This document shows positions 1 through 7,320 of a DNA stretch of 21,091 nt, one piece after another. The notes beneath the pieces are model-generated. The model was not told where the DNA came from. It saw nothing but the letters and a program-made list of their open reading frames with translations, and searched no databases. The position numbers and the translations under genes were made by a program. The stretch comes from Actinomycetota bacterium (GTDB lineage Bacteria > Actinomycetota > Actinomycetes > Nanopelagicales > Nanopelagicaceae). Position 1 is the first letter of the stretch. Every line of letters begins with the position of its first letter. The DNA is taken from contig CANNDP010000010.1 of assembly GCA_947503395.1 (NCBI GenBank), positions 1 to 21,091 on the forward strand, read 5' to 3'.

Positions 1-1302
1 CTTCTACTGGCTGAAGAAAAGCTAGGCACAAGATTTCGAATCGCGCTTCTAGCTGGGGGAGCCTTCTTTGCGCCACTTCTGCATTGGAGCTCTATCTATG
101 TTGGAGCTCTACCCTGGTTGATGTTGGCCCTGGGGGAGAGCCTGATTTTTGCCCTTATTGCTCTAGCGCCGATTCGAAAAAATGCTTATGGCGCAATTGC
201 TTTCGCCTCTTGTTTTACCTTAATCGAGTTATTAAGAATGAAAGCGCCATTTGGAGGGTTTGGATGGGGTCGTATCGGATTTACCCAAGTTGATTCCCTG
301 CAATTTCTCTATCCTTTAATTGGAGTAGTAGGAATCAGCTTCTTTGCGATATCACTTGCGGCGATTATTGTTGTTAAACCGATATCCTCTCTCGCCTTCA
401 TTCCTCTTATTATTTTGAGTTTTTTTAATTTTAATGTCAATACCTCATCAGAAAACAAAATAAAAGTTATTGCTGTGCAAGGATCGGTGCCAGAATTAGG
501 TTTGGAATTTAATCAAAGAGCGCTTGCAGTTCTTAATAATCATATAGATGCAACGCCAAAACAGAGCAGCGCCGATCTGATCATCTGGCCTGAGAACGCC
601 TCAGATGTCGACCCGATAACCAATTTGAAAGCCCGTCAGGGGATAGATAAGTTGCTAAGTGAGATACAAAAGCCCCTGCTAATTGGCGCTGTAGAACAAA
701 GAAGCTCTGGGCCTCTTAACTCGAGCCTTTTATTTGGCGCAGATGGAGAATTGCTTTCGCGATACATTAAGCAAGATTTAGCTCCTTTTGGAGAATATAT
801 TCCACTCAGGTCAATCTCTGAGGCGATTACACCCCTAGCAAAGCAAGTTCGTGATTTCATTCCAGGAGATAATTGGGTAAAACACAAAATAGATGGCATA
901 GAGTTTCAATCCTTTATCTGCTTTGAAGTACTAGATGATGATCACATCCAAGCGGGTGCAGTTGGGGCCGAATTTCTTGTTGCTCAGACCAATAACGCCA
1001 CCTTTGGCGATAGTTATCAAGCAGCTCAGCAACTTCAAATAACTAGAGCAAGAGCTGCAGAACTATCACGGCAATTTGCAGTTGTTAGCACCACTGGATA
1101 CACCGCTCATATTGATCAAAATGGAGAAGTTTTGGATATCGCCGAACAGTTCAATCCAATCGCTTTGGAAATGGAAATCGAAACATTTAAAGATCGAGCA
1201 ACAACAATAAGGGGAAGCCTTCTTTGGACGGGTATTTTGGGTGTTTTATGGCTTTTGAGCGTATTTGGGCAGAGGCGTGCACGCTCGGTATTTAACCGAT
1301 AA
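1..1302 (+). CDS. lnt: Apolipoprotein N-acyltransferase (3' part, start outside window)
   Basis: Lnt is an inner-membrane enzyme that adds the N-terminal acyl chain to lipoproteins after Lgt and LspA have acted. The frame is open from base 1 without a convincing start, so the gene is cut by the window edge; 433 residues are visible. The first ~140 residues are hydrophobic and contain several membrane helices. A nitrilase-type domain follows. The Glu-Lys-Cys triad can be placed at visible residues Glu198 (in IIWPENAS), Lys257 (in SRYIKQDLAPFGEY) and Cys307 (in FICFEV). The NATFGDS and QITRARAAELSRQ stretches also match the family. A last hydrophobic helix lies at the C-terminus, followed by an Arg-rich tail. 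The gene is convergent with gcvP, 21 nt away. Family assignment is firm. Confidence 0.93.
   Translation, partial: LLLAEEKLGTRFRIALLAGGAFFAPLLHWSSIYVGALPWLMLALGESLIFALIALAPIRKNAYGAIAFASCFTLIELLRMKAPFGGFGWGRIGFTQVDSLQFLYPLIGVVGISFFAISLAAIIVVKPISSLAFIPLIILSFFNFNVNTSSENKIKVIAVQGSVPELGLEFNQRALAVLNNHIDATPKQSSADLIIWPENASDVDPITNLKARQGIDKLLSEIQKPLLIGAVEQRSSGPLNSSLLFGADGELLSRYIKQDLAPFGEYIPLRSISEAITPLAKQVRDFIPGDNWVKHKIDGIEFQSFICFEVLDDDHIQAGAVGAEFLVAQTNNATFGDSYQAAQQLQITRARAAELSRQFAVVSTTGYTAHIDQNGEVLDIAEQFNPIALEMEIETFKDRATTIRGSLLWTGILGVLWLLSVFGQRRARSVFNR
1285..1299. repeat. Small inverted repeat at the lnt/gcvP convergence
   Basis: TCGGT (1285-1289) and ACCGA (1295-1299) form a 5-bp stem with a 5-nt ATTTA loop, ending at the lnt stop codon. 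No T-run follows on either strand, so it is at best a weak bidirectional stop signal for the converging lnt and gcvP transcripts. The 21-nt gap after it contains nothing else that looks like a terminator. Confidence 0.2.
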
Positions 1303-1323
1303 TCTACATTATGTAAAGTAAAA

Positions 1324-4167
1324 CTAGTTTATCGCAAGGCTCTCAATCGGCTCGCAAGCACAGACTAAATTCCTATCCCCGTGGGCTCCATCAACCCTTC
1401 CAACCGTTGGCCAATACTTTCCTCGCCTCTCCATTCCAATCTCACTGCCCATAGGTAGTGCGGCATCCTGGCGGCTGTAAGGCTTACTCCAGTTATCGCT
1501 TAACAAAGTTTCAACGGTATGAGGAGCATTTCTTAGAGGCGATTGCTCTATTGAAATCTCCCCCGATTCAATGGCCCTAATTTCTTTAGCAATAGACCTT
1601 AGAGCCGCAATAAAGCGATCTATCTCGGTTATATCTTCGGATTCTGTCGGTTCAATCATTAACGTGCCAGGAACTGGAAAGCTCATAGTCGGAGCGTGGA
1701 ACCCATAATCCATTAAACGCTTAGCAATATCATCAACGCTTACACCGCTTCGCTTGGTGATTTCTCGTATATCAATAATGCATTCATGAGCAATTAAGTC
1801 ATTTTTGCCAGTGTATAAAGTTGGGTAATCAGGAGCTAGTTTCTTTGCAATGTAATTGGCAGAAAGAATGGCCACCTGGGTTGCTTTTGTTAAGCCCTCT
1901 GCCCCCATCATCCTTATATAGGCCCATGAAATAGGAAGAATTAGAGCTGATCCAAAAGGAGCACCACTGATAGGCCCTGGCCCAGTTAGCGGTCCTGCTG
2001 ATGAATCAAGTGGATGATTTGGCAAAAATGGTCCAAGATGTTTCTTAGCAATTACCGGACCAACGCCCGGTCCTCCCCCGCCATGTGGAATACAGAATGT
2101 TTTATGAAGATTTAGATGTGAAACATCAGCTCCAAATTTTCCTGGTTGAGCAAGTCCAACTAGAGCATTCAAATTAGCCCCATCAACATAAACCTGACCA
2201 CCTGCATCATGGATAAGAGCGCAAATCTGGCTAATTTCTGATTCAAAGACTCCATGGGTAGATGGATAAGTAACCATTAAAGCTGCTAATTGTTCGCCAT
2301 ATTCGGCAATCTTGGCCTTTAGATCATCGAGTGAAACATTTCCAGCCTCATCACAGGCTATTACAACAACTCTCATACCTGCCATAACGGCGCTAGCCGC
2401 ATTTGTTCCATGGGCACTTGATGGAATCAAACAGATATCACGCTGATTCTGACCCAGTGAATCTAGATAATTTCTTATAGCAAGAAGACCTGCAAACTCT
2501 CCTTGAGAGCCGGCATTTGGTTGAAGAGAGACCGCATCATATCCAGTTATATCAATGAGCCACTTAGAGAGCTCAGAGATTATCTTTCTAGTCCCTGCAG
2601 ATTGGTTACTTGGCGCAAAGGGATGAAGATCAGCGAATTCAGGCCAGGTAATAGCCTCCATCTCGGTTGTAGCATTTAATTTCATTGTGCAAGAACCAAG
2701 AGGGATCATCGTTCTATCAAGTGCTAAATCTCGATCTGAGAGAGTTCTGATATAGCGAAGCATCGCTGTCTCTGAGTGATAGGAATTAAAAACTGGATGT
2801 TGCATATAATAAGTTGCACGAAGTGATGCAATCGCGCCATATGGCTCCGAGCTGCTCTGCTTTAAACCCCAGGCACGAATTAATTTCTCAACAGTTGCAC
2901 TAGAGCTTACTTCATCAAAAGCAACACTTACTCCCCCACTAATCTTTCTAACATTAATTCCAGCTTTAAGCGCAGCATCAATAAGCGCATCACTATTACT
3001 TGCAAGAAATGAGACTGTGTCAAAGAAGTTCGGGCTATATAGTTCAAAGCCGCTCTCCTTAAGAGAGCCGGCAAGTTTTCTTGCAAGTTGATGTGTTCTA
3101 ACTGCAATCTCTTTTAAACCCTCTGGTCCGTGCCATGCTCCATAAAAGGCAGAGATGACAGCTAGAAGAACTTGAGCAGTGCAGATATTGCTAGTTGCCT
3201 TATCGCGCCTAATATGTTGTTCTCTGGTCTGAAGAGCAAGTCGAAGCGCTGGATTTCCATGGCTATCGATACTCTGACCAACAAGCCTTCCTGGAAGTGA
3301 TCTCTCAAGACCCTCTCTTACTGCAAGAAAACCTGCATGCGGTCCACCAAATCCCATAGGAACGCCAAATCTCTGGGCGGAGCCAACTGCGATATCTGCT
3401 CCCCACTCCCCCGGAGATTTAATCAAGGTAAGTGCAAGAAGATCACTTGCCATAATCACTAACGCCCCGCCGTTATGTGCTTTTGCAATTGCATCAGAGA
3501 AATCATTTAGAGACCCGAAAGTATCTGGGTATTGAATAAGGACTCCAAAGCAATCACTTAAATCAACACCGCTACTTAAATCAAGAACCTCGCAATTAAT
3601 CTTTAGCGGCTTAGCTCTTGTTATCACTACAGCTTGAGTCTGCGGATGAACCCTTGAATCGATTATGAATCGTGCTTCATCACCAAGCTTGGTGCTCCGC
3701 CGTGCAAGTGTCATTGCCTCTGCTGCAGCTGTCGGTTCATCAAGCATTGAAGCGTTACAGATTGGCAGGCCCGTTAGATCACTAACCATAGTTTGGAATG
3801 TAAAGAGAGCCTCAAGTCTTCCCTGGCTTATCTCAGGTTGATAAGGCGTGTATGCGGTATACCAAGCAGGATTTTCCAAAACATTTCGAAGCACTACTGG
3901 AGGAGTAATACTTGCGTAATAACCGAGCCCAATTAAAGATTCCATCTTGCGATTTTCTGAAGCTAACTTTCTTAACTCCGCAATTACTTCAACCTCTGAT
4001 ATCGGCTTTGGAAGTAGCGGGCCAAACTTAGATGTTAATTTGATTGAATCAGGAAGAACAGCCTGCGTAAAAGATTCTAAATCGCTATAGCCAAGTTCAA
4101 GGAGCATTGTTGAGATCTCATCACCTGATGGACCTATATGCCGATCTGAGAACTCCACTCGCGCCAT
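1324..4167 (-). CDS. gcvP: Glycine dehydrogenase (decarboxylating), P-protein
   Basis: This is the PLP-dependent P-protein of the glycine cleavage system. It decarboxylates glycine and transfers the aminomethyl group to the lipoyl arm of GcvH, which is encoded at 6935-7318. At 947 residues it is the full-length single-chain form, with both halves fused. It starts with the family-typical FSDRHIGPS. The glycine-rich IPLGSCTMKLNAT lies near 488-500. The PLP-binding lysine is Lys689 in HLNLHKTFCIPHGGGG. The ATG at 4167 is chosen because it gives the usual N-terminus. No Shine-Dalgarno precedes it, but TATTCT lies 7 nt upstream. It follows merR by 28 nt and is convergent with lnt. In M. tuberculosis the gene (Rv1832) has the same MerR/garA/gcvH neighbourhood. 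gcvT is not in the window. Confidence 0.97.
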   Translation of the reverse strand: MARVEFSDRHIGPSGDEISTMLLELGYSDLESFTQAVLPDSIKLTSKFGPLLPKPISEVEVIAELRKLASENRKMESLIGLGYYASITPPVVLRNVLENPAWYTAYTPYQPEISQGRLEALFTFQTMVSDLTGLPICNASMLDEPTAAAEAMTLARRSTKLGDEARFIIDSRVHPQTQAVVITRAKPLKINCEVLDLSSGVDLSDCFGVLIQYPDTFGSLNDFSDAIAKAHNGGALVIMASDLLALTLIKSPGEWGADIAVGSAQRFGVPMGFGGPHAGFLAVREGLERSLPGRLVGQSIDSHGNPALRLALQTREQHIRRDKATSNICTAQVLLAVISAFYGAWHGPEGLKEIAVRTHQLARKLAGSLKESGFELYSPNFFDTVSFLASNSDALIDAALKAGINVRKISGGVSVAFDEVSSSATVEKLIRAWGLKQSSSEPYGAIASLRATYYMQHPVFNSYHSETAMLRYIRTLSDRDLALDRTMIPLGSCTMKLNATTEMEAITWPEFADLHPFAPSNQSAGTRKIISELSKWLIDITGYDAVSLQPNAGSQGEFAGLLAIRNYLDSLGQNQRDICLIPSSAHGTNAASAVMAGMRVVVIACDEAGNVSLDDLKAKIAEYGEQLAALMVTYPSTHGVFESEISQICALIHDAGGQVYVDGANLNALVGLAQPGKFGADVSHLNLHKTFCIPHGGGGPGVGPVIAKKHLGPFLPNHPLDSSAGPLTGPGPISGAPFGSALILPISWAYIRMMGAEGLTKATQVAILSANYIAKKLAPDYPTLYTGKNDLIAHECIIDIREITKRSGVSVDDIAKRLMDYGFHAPTMSFPVPGTLMIEPTESEDITEIDRFIAALRSIAKEIRAIESGEISIEQSPLRNAPHTVETLLSDNWSKPYSRQDAALPMGSEIGMERRGKYWPTVGRVDGAHGDRNLVCACEPIESLAIN

Positions 4168-4174
4168 GGCGACA

Positions 4175-4180
4175 AGAATA
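4175..4180 (-). promoter_or_regulatory. Possible -10 element directly before gcvP
   Basis: On the minus strand TATTCT is followed by 7 nt and then the gcvP ATG, so transcription would start at or one base before the start codon. No recognisable -35 is seen. The absence of a Shine-Dalgarno sequence fits a leaderless start, but gcvP could equally be read through from merR 28 nt upstream. Confidence 0.3.
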
Positions 4181-4195
4181 GAGGCAGTGCTTTAT

Positions 4196-4708
4196 TTACG
4201 CCCCTCTAAGTTTCCGTCTTGCAGCAAGTTCATCTGAAGCACTTGGGGTAATCGCTCCATCGCTGACATTCTCTGCTTGAAGGTGAGAAAGCGAGCCTTC
4301 AACCTCATTCCAAACTTTGCCAATGGCGATACCAAATACCCCTTGGCCTCCTTGAAGCAGGTCAAAGATCTCCTCGGAGCTAGTGCACTCATAGATTGAG
4401 GCGCCATCGCTCATTAGCGTGATTCTGGCTAGGTCCTCCACTCCGCGCTCGCGAAGATGGGTAACAGCACTTCTGATGTTTTGTAGCGATACACCAGTAT
4501 CTAGAAGGCGCTTAACGATTTTTAACACCAAGATATCTTTAAAACCATAGAGCCTTGAACTTCCAGAACCGCTTGCTCCTCTAACGGTTGGTTCAACCAA
4601 ACCAGTTCTTGCCCAGTAATCAAGCTGTCTATAGGAGATTCCGGCAGCAGAGCAGGCAGAGGCGCCACGATAACCAAGTTCTTGAGAACTCACTTGATCC
4701 TTTTCCAT
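4196..4708 (-). CDS. MerR-family transcriptional regulator (Rv1830-like)
   Basis: This is a 170-residue predicted DNA-binding protein. The N-terminal winged helix-turn-helix of MerR type spans about residues 12-85. Its recognisable core runs from AGISYRQLDYWARTGLVEP through SRLYGFKDILVLKIVKRLLD to GVSLQNIRSAVTHLR. There is no cysteine-rich metal-binding loop. The C-terminal ~80 residues are an uncharacterised effector or dimerisation region. Position next to gcvP and in the same cluster as FtsR, bfn and GarA matches Rv1830 of M. tuberculosis. The ATG at 4708 has a GAGG Shine-Dalgarno about 7 nt upstream. Its targets are not evident; gcvP, 28 nt downstream, and its own promoter are candidates by position only. 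It is distinct from the second MerR gene at 5691-6404. Confidence 0.88.
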   Translation of the reverse strand: MEKDQVSSQELGYRGASACSAAGISYRQLDYWARTGLVEPTVRGASGSGSSRLYGFKDILVLKIVKRLLDTGVSLQNIRSAVTHLRERGVEDLARITLMSDGASIYECTSSEEIFDLLQGGQGVFGIAIGKVWNEVEGSLSHLQAENVSDGAITPSASDELAARRKLRGA

Positions 4709-4756
4709 TTATGCGCCTCGCAATTCAATCAGGGAAGTTCTGCGGGTAAGGAAGTA

Positions 4757-4785
4757 ACGGTAAGGCTAGCGATGCTTGGAATCAA
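4757..4785 (-). promoter_or_regulatory. Candidate sigma-70-type promoter for merR-gcvP
   Basis: On the minus strand TTGATT (4785-4780) and TACCGT (4762-4757) are separated by 17 nt. A start near 4750 would give a leader of about 41 nt ending in the GAGG Shine-Dalgarno of merR. The -10 overlaps one of two direct GGTAAGG repeats (4745-4751 and 4759-4765, plus strand), spaced 14 nt apart, which might be a regulator site. The rest of the 108-nt gap (4709-4816) shows no other structure. Confidence 0.4.
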
Positions 4786-4816
4786 TGACCGACACTCTCC
4801 AAACCTAAAGTTGAGG

Positions 4817-5215
4817 TTAATGGTTTCGCCTTCTTCCTCTCAACCCATAGATATAGGCCAGAGTAAAGAGGGCTCCCACAAGAGCGTAAGCAACCTTGCC
4901 TATCCCCCATGGGGCGGGAGTAAGAAAAGTAAGCAGAGTTAAAAGGCTACATATGCCAACCATCAAAACCCCAACTTGTCGCATAGCTCGCTCGGGCGCA
5001 AAGGCAGCAACTAGAGGCATCATCACTGAAGCTATGAGAAGGCAGACGCCCATCATTCTCATCGCCCAGACTAATTCCTCGCTATAGCCAACTGGGCCTT
5101 TCTCTATTTTAAGAAACTCGAGAAATGATTGCGGGGCGGCAACAAGAGCTAAAGCTGAGAGGGCAAAAACTATCGCGCCTACGCGAAGAGTTAAAGCCAG
5201 GCGCCTTGCCAACAT
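4817..5215 (-). CDS. Small four-helix membrane protein of unknown function
   Basis: I do not recognise this 132-residue protein. It has four hydrophobic stretches: about residues 10-30 (LRVGAIVFALSALALVA), 50-75 (MRMMGVCLLIASVMMPLVAA), 80-98 and 105-125. The tail is Arg-rich (GLRGRRRNH), suggesting a cytoplasmic C-terminus. There is a short loop after helix 1 (FLEFLKIEKG). The ATG at 5215 has an AGGAG Shine-Dalgarno that overlaps the TAG stop of bfn (sequence GGATAGGAG), so translation is probably coupled to the nuclease gene. It is the last gene of the garA-ftsR-bfn unit. No catalytic motif is visible. Confidence 0.75.
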   Translation of the reverse strand: MLARRLALTLRVGAIVFALSALALVAAPQSFLEFLKIEKGPVGYSEELVWAMRMMGVCLLIASVMMPLVAAFAPERAMRQVGVLMVGICSLLTLLTFLTPAPWGIGKVAYALVGALFTLAYIYGLRGRRRNH

Positions 5216-5223
5216 CTCAACTC

Positions 5224-5694
5224 CTATCCCAGGAAATCCTCTGGATTAATCTGATCTAGAAACTCTTTAAACTTTTCAACTTCATCATCTGATTGATCAG
5301 GAATCTCAATACCCGCATCGCTGAGAAGAGCCTCGCTTGCAAGAATTGGAGCGCCTGTTCTTAAGGCAATTGCTATCGCATCGCTAGGACGAGAAGAGAC
5401 AATCACGCCCCCTTGAAGATTGATAAGTGAGTAGAAGATTCCATCTTTCAACTCTGTTAGATGTATTGAATCAATCGAGACTTGAAGCGAGGCTAGAAGA
5501 TCTTTCATAAGGTCATGGGTAAGCGGTCTTGGCGGTGTTACTCCTTGCTGCGCAAAAGCTATAGCAGTTGCCTCCACTGCTCCAATCCAAATTGGTAGAT
5601 ATCTAACTCCGCCAATTTCTTTAAGAAGAACAATTGGTTGATTCGAGGGCATCTCAACTCTCACCCCAATTACATCAAGGGCGTGGAAATTCAT
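5224..5694 (-). CDS. Bifunctional nuclease (BFN, DUF151) family protein
   Basis: This is a 156-residue protein of the BFN/DUF151 family, homologous in position and sequence to Rv1829. The family core is visible near the N-terminus, from VRVEMPSNQPIVLLKE and RYLPIWIGAVEATAIAFAQQG to PRPLTHDLMKDLL. The conserved SRPSDAIAIALRTGAPI follows near 101-118, then an acidic C-terminal tail (DQSDDEVEKFKEFLDQ). Plant homologues were reported to have RNase and DNase activity; the bacterial function is unclear. Its ATG overlaps the TGA of ftsR by 4 nt, indicating translational coupling, and its stop overlaps the ribosome site of the next gene. Confidence 0.9.
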   Translation of the reverse strand: MNFHALDVIGVRVEMPSNQPIVLLKEIGGVRYLPIWIGAVEATAIAFAQQGVTPPRPLTHDLMKDLLASLQVSIDSIHLTELKDGIFYSLINLQGGVIVSSRPSDAIAIALRTGAPILASEALLSDAGIEIPDQSDDEVEKFKEFLDQINPEDFLG

Positions 5695-6404
5695 CTTGCG
5701 CGATTCAAACCAGAGCGAACTAGAGCGGCGTGAAGTCTTACAGATAGAGATGCAATCTCACGAGATACTTCTTGCGCTCTTGCTTTTGAATCAGGATTCT
5801 TCTGACGAAGAAGTGGGGTGATTACTTGCTCAACTAATCCAACCTCTCGATCAGCAGCGGTTTTAAAGGCTCTTAGGTGCCTTCCCTCAATACCAAAGCC
5901 GGAGATTTCAGCAACAACTTTTGCAACGGTTAGCGCATCGCCATCGTAATGACGACCTTTTAGCTCGATAAGACCATATCCTTCAAGCTCTACCAATTGC
6001 TCCTCACTAATTCCTGAATTTGAAATGAGTTCAATTCTTGAAAGCTTCATCTCGCTCTGCTCAATAAAGGCAGAGGAAGATAGGGCGCTATCTACACTTG
6101 ATAGACGAGCTATTGGAGCTCCGTTTACGCTAGATGCTGGTTCAAGGCCTCTATCAAGAGCATCAAGGTTATCTTTAATGACCTTAAGCGGCAGATATTG
6201 ATCTCGCTGAGCTAGAAGAACATAGCGAAGTCGCTCTAAATCAACTGATGTGAACTTGCGATATCCCGAAGGAGTTCTTTGCGGCTCAATGAGCCCTTCT
6301 GATTCTAGAAAGCGAATCTTTGAGATAGTTACATCTGGAAAATCTGAACGCAACTTTCCTAATACCTCACCAATACTTAAATACGCTCTGGCTGGAACGC
6401 TCAT
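5691..6404 (-). CDS. ftsR: MerR-family regulator, FtsR type
   Basis: This 237-residue regulator has an N-terminal MerR helix-turn-helix at about residues 8-75 (YLSIGEVLGKLRSDFPDVTISKIRF, then SEGLIEPQRTPSGYRKF). A long C-terminal half follows (GYGLIELKGRHYDGDALTVAKV), as in the Rv1828/FtsR group. The Corynebacterium orthologue is reported to activate ftsZ, so a cell-division role is likely here, but no ftsZ is in the window. The ATG at 6404 overlaps the garA stop by 4 nt, and the 3' end overlaps bfn by 4 nt. Placement between garA and bfn is the same as in mycobacteria. The symbol rests on family and synteny rather than on direct evidence. Confidence 0.88.
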   Translation of the reverse strand: MSVPARAYLSIGEVLGKLRSDFPDVTISKIRFLESEGLIEPQRTPSGYRKFTSVDLERLRYVLLAQRDQYLPLKVIKDNLDALDRGLEPASSVNGAPIARLSSVDSALSSSAFIEQSEMKLSRIELISNSGISEEQLVELEGYGLIELKGRHYDGDALTVAKVVAEISGFGIEGRHLRAFKTAADREVGLVEQVITPLLRQKNPDSKARAQEVSREIASLSVRLHAALVRSGLNRAR

Positions 6405-6844
6405 CCTCTAACCCTTCCCCCGATAAAGAAATGCAAACGATATTTTCCAATATGTAACTCTGAACCATCTTGTAGCTGGCCTTGCTCACTTATCTTTCCA
6501 TCGAGATAGGTTCCATTTAAACTTCCACTATCTTTAAAGCTATAGCTGTTGCCACTTCTAATAACTTCAGCATGTTTTCTAGATACAGTTACATCATCTA
6601 AGAAAATATCGCTCTCAACGGCTCTACCAATCACAGTTCTATCTGAGTTAATTAAAAAACGTGCTCCTTTGCCCGGACCGCTTAGAGAAATTAACATTGC
6701 AGAACCCTCGCCAAGTGCATTGATTACATCTCGCTCTTCTTGGCTAGTTTTATCAAGCAGTAGCGAGAGCTGATCTGAAACTGGTCTTAGTGAGCCCATA
6801 TTGATAGTTCTAGTTAGGTCGCGCTGGCTATCTTCTTGCTCCAC
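6401..6844 (-). CDS. garA: FHA-domain regulator, GarA/OdhI-like
   Basis: In mycobacteria and corynebacteria GarA/OdhI controls 2-oxoglutarate dehydrogenase and glutamate metabolism, and is switched off when its N-terminal threonine is phosphorylated and binds its own FHA domain. This 147-residue protein has the FHA core at about residues 65-140: Arg in VIGRAVESDIFLDD, Ser in VTVSRKHAEV, Asn in SLNGTYLDG, and IGKYRLHF at the end. The N-terminal tail carries DLTRTINMG (Thr11 and Thr13) where the relatives have ETTSVF. The start is a GTG with AAGGAGG only 4 nt upstream. The gene heads the garA-ftsR-bfn unit and has its own promoter candidate behind gcvH. Family is clear; the metabolic target is inferred. 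Confidence 0.88.
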   Translation of the reverse strand: MEQEDSQRDLTRTINMGSLRPVSDQLSLLLDKTSQEERDVINALGEGSAMLISLSGPGKGARFLINSDRTVIGRAVESDIFLDDVTVSRKHAEVIRSGNSYSFKDSGSLNGTYLDGKISEQGQLQDGSELHIGKYRLHFFIGGRVRG

Positions 6845-6873
6845 AGCGCCTCCTTACTCTCCACCAAAGGCTA

Positions 6874-6906
6874 AGGCTCAAGAGAGCCTCACCGTTATCT
6901 TGAGGC
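6874..6906 (-). promoter_or_regulatory. Competing hairpins in the garA leader
   Basis: Two stems share bases in the predicted leader. Stem A pairs GCCTCA with TGAGGC (6886-6891 and 6901-6906, 9-nt loop). Stem B pairs AGGCTC with GAGCCT (6874-6879 and 6884-6889, 4-nt loop) and can grow to 8 bp with a G-U and a U-A pair. They cannot form together. A third pairing, CTCAAG with CTTGAG (6877-6882 and 6899-6904), is also possible. No T-run follows either stem, so they are not a plain terminator. Function unknown. Confidence 0.35.
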
Positions 6907-6908
6907 TG

Positions 6909-6938
6909 ACACTAGGCGCGAGAGAAGGGGTGAGTCAA
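6909..6938 (-). promoter_or_regulatory. Candidate promoter for garA-ftsR-bfn
   Basis: On the minus strand TTGACT (6938-6933) and TAGTGT (6914-6909) are 18 nt apart. The -35 overlaps the gcvH stop codon. A start near 6902 gives a leader of about 58 nt before the garA GTG. This is one of the two best -35/-10 pairs in the window and would separate garA from gcvH. Confidence 0.5.
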
Positions 6939-7318
6939 GCGGTGAGTGAAGCGTAATCCCCTGCTGAGAGCAAGTTTTCTAGCTCGCTGGGAGTTGAAAT
7001 CTCAACTTCAAAGATCCATCCCGCACCATAAGGCTCCTTATTCAAAACCTCTGGGGCGCTATCTAATGAATCATTAATTAATACAACTTTGCCACTTAAT
7101 GGGGCATAGATTTCAGAGACGCTCTTTGTTGATTCCACCTCGCCGCAGACTTTGCCTGCGCCTATCTCATCGCCAAGTTTTGGCAATTGAATATAGACAA
7201 TGTCGCCAAGTGCTACCTGAGCATAATCAGTAATTCCCACCCGATAACGATTAGTAGAGACTTCACTAACCCACTCATGCTCTTTGGTGTATTTCAACTG
7301 ATCTGGAACGTTTGCCAC
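6935..7318 (-). CDS. gcvH: Glycine cleavage system H protein
   Basis: GcvH carries the lipoyl arm that shuttles the aminomethyl group between the P, T and L proteins. The 127-residue length is normal. The start (YTKEHEWV) and the lipoyl domain are typical. The lipoylated lysine is in GEVESTKSVSEIYAPLSG. The GTG start at 7318 lies 2 nt after the pgsA stop and has a GAGGGG ribosome site running up to that stop, so it is probably read with pgsA. gcvP is in the window but 2.8 kb downstream beyond a separate regulatory block, as in M. tuberculosis (Rv1826 against Rv1832). Confidence 0.96.
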   Translation of the reverse strand: MANVPDQLKYTKEHEWVSEVSTNRYRVGITDYAQVALGDIVYIQLPKLGDEIGAGKVCGEVESTKSVSEIYAPLSGKVVLINDSLDSAPEVLNKEPYGAGWIFEVEISTPSELENLLSAGDYASLTA

Positions 7319-7320
7319 AA

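Noticed and set aside
4168..4195. Glycine riboswitch upstream of gcvP
   Set aside because: Only 28 nt separate merR and gcvP, too short for the aptamer, and no aptamer-like structure is seen upstream of gcvH either.
4682..5087. Plus-strand open frames across the merR/membrane-protein gap
   Set aside because: They are largely antisense to the supported genes, with no domain or ribosome site.
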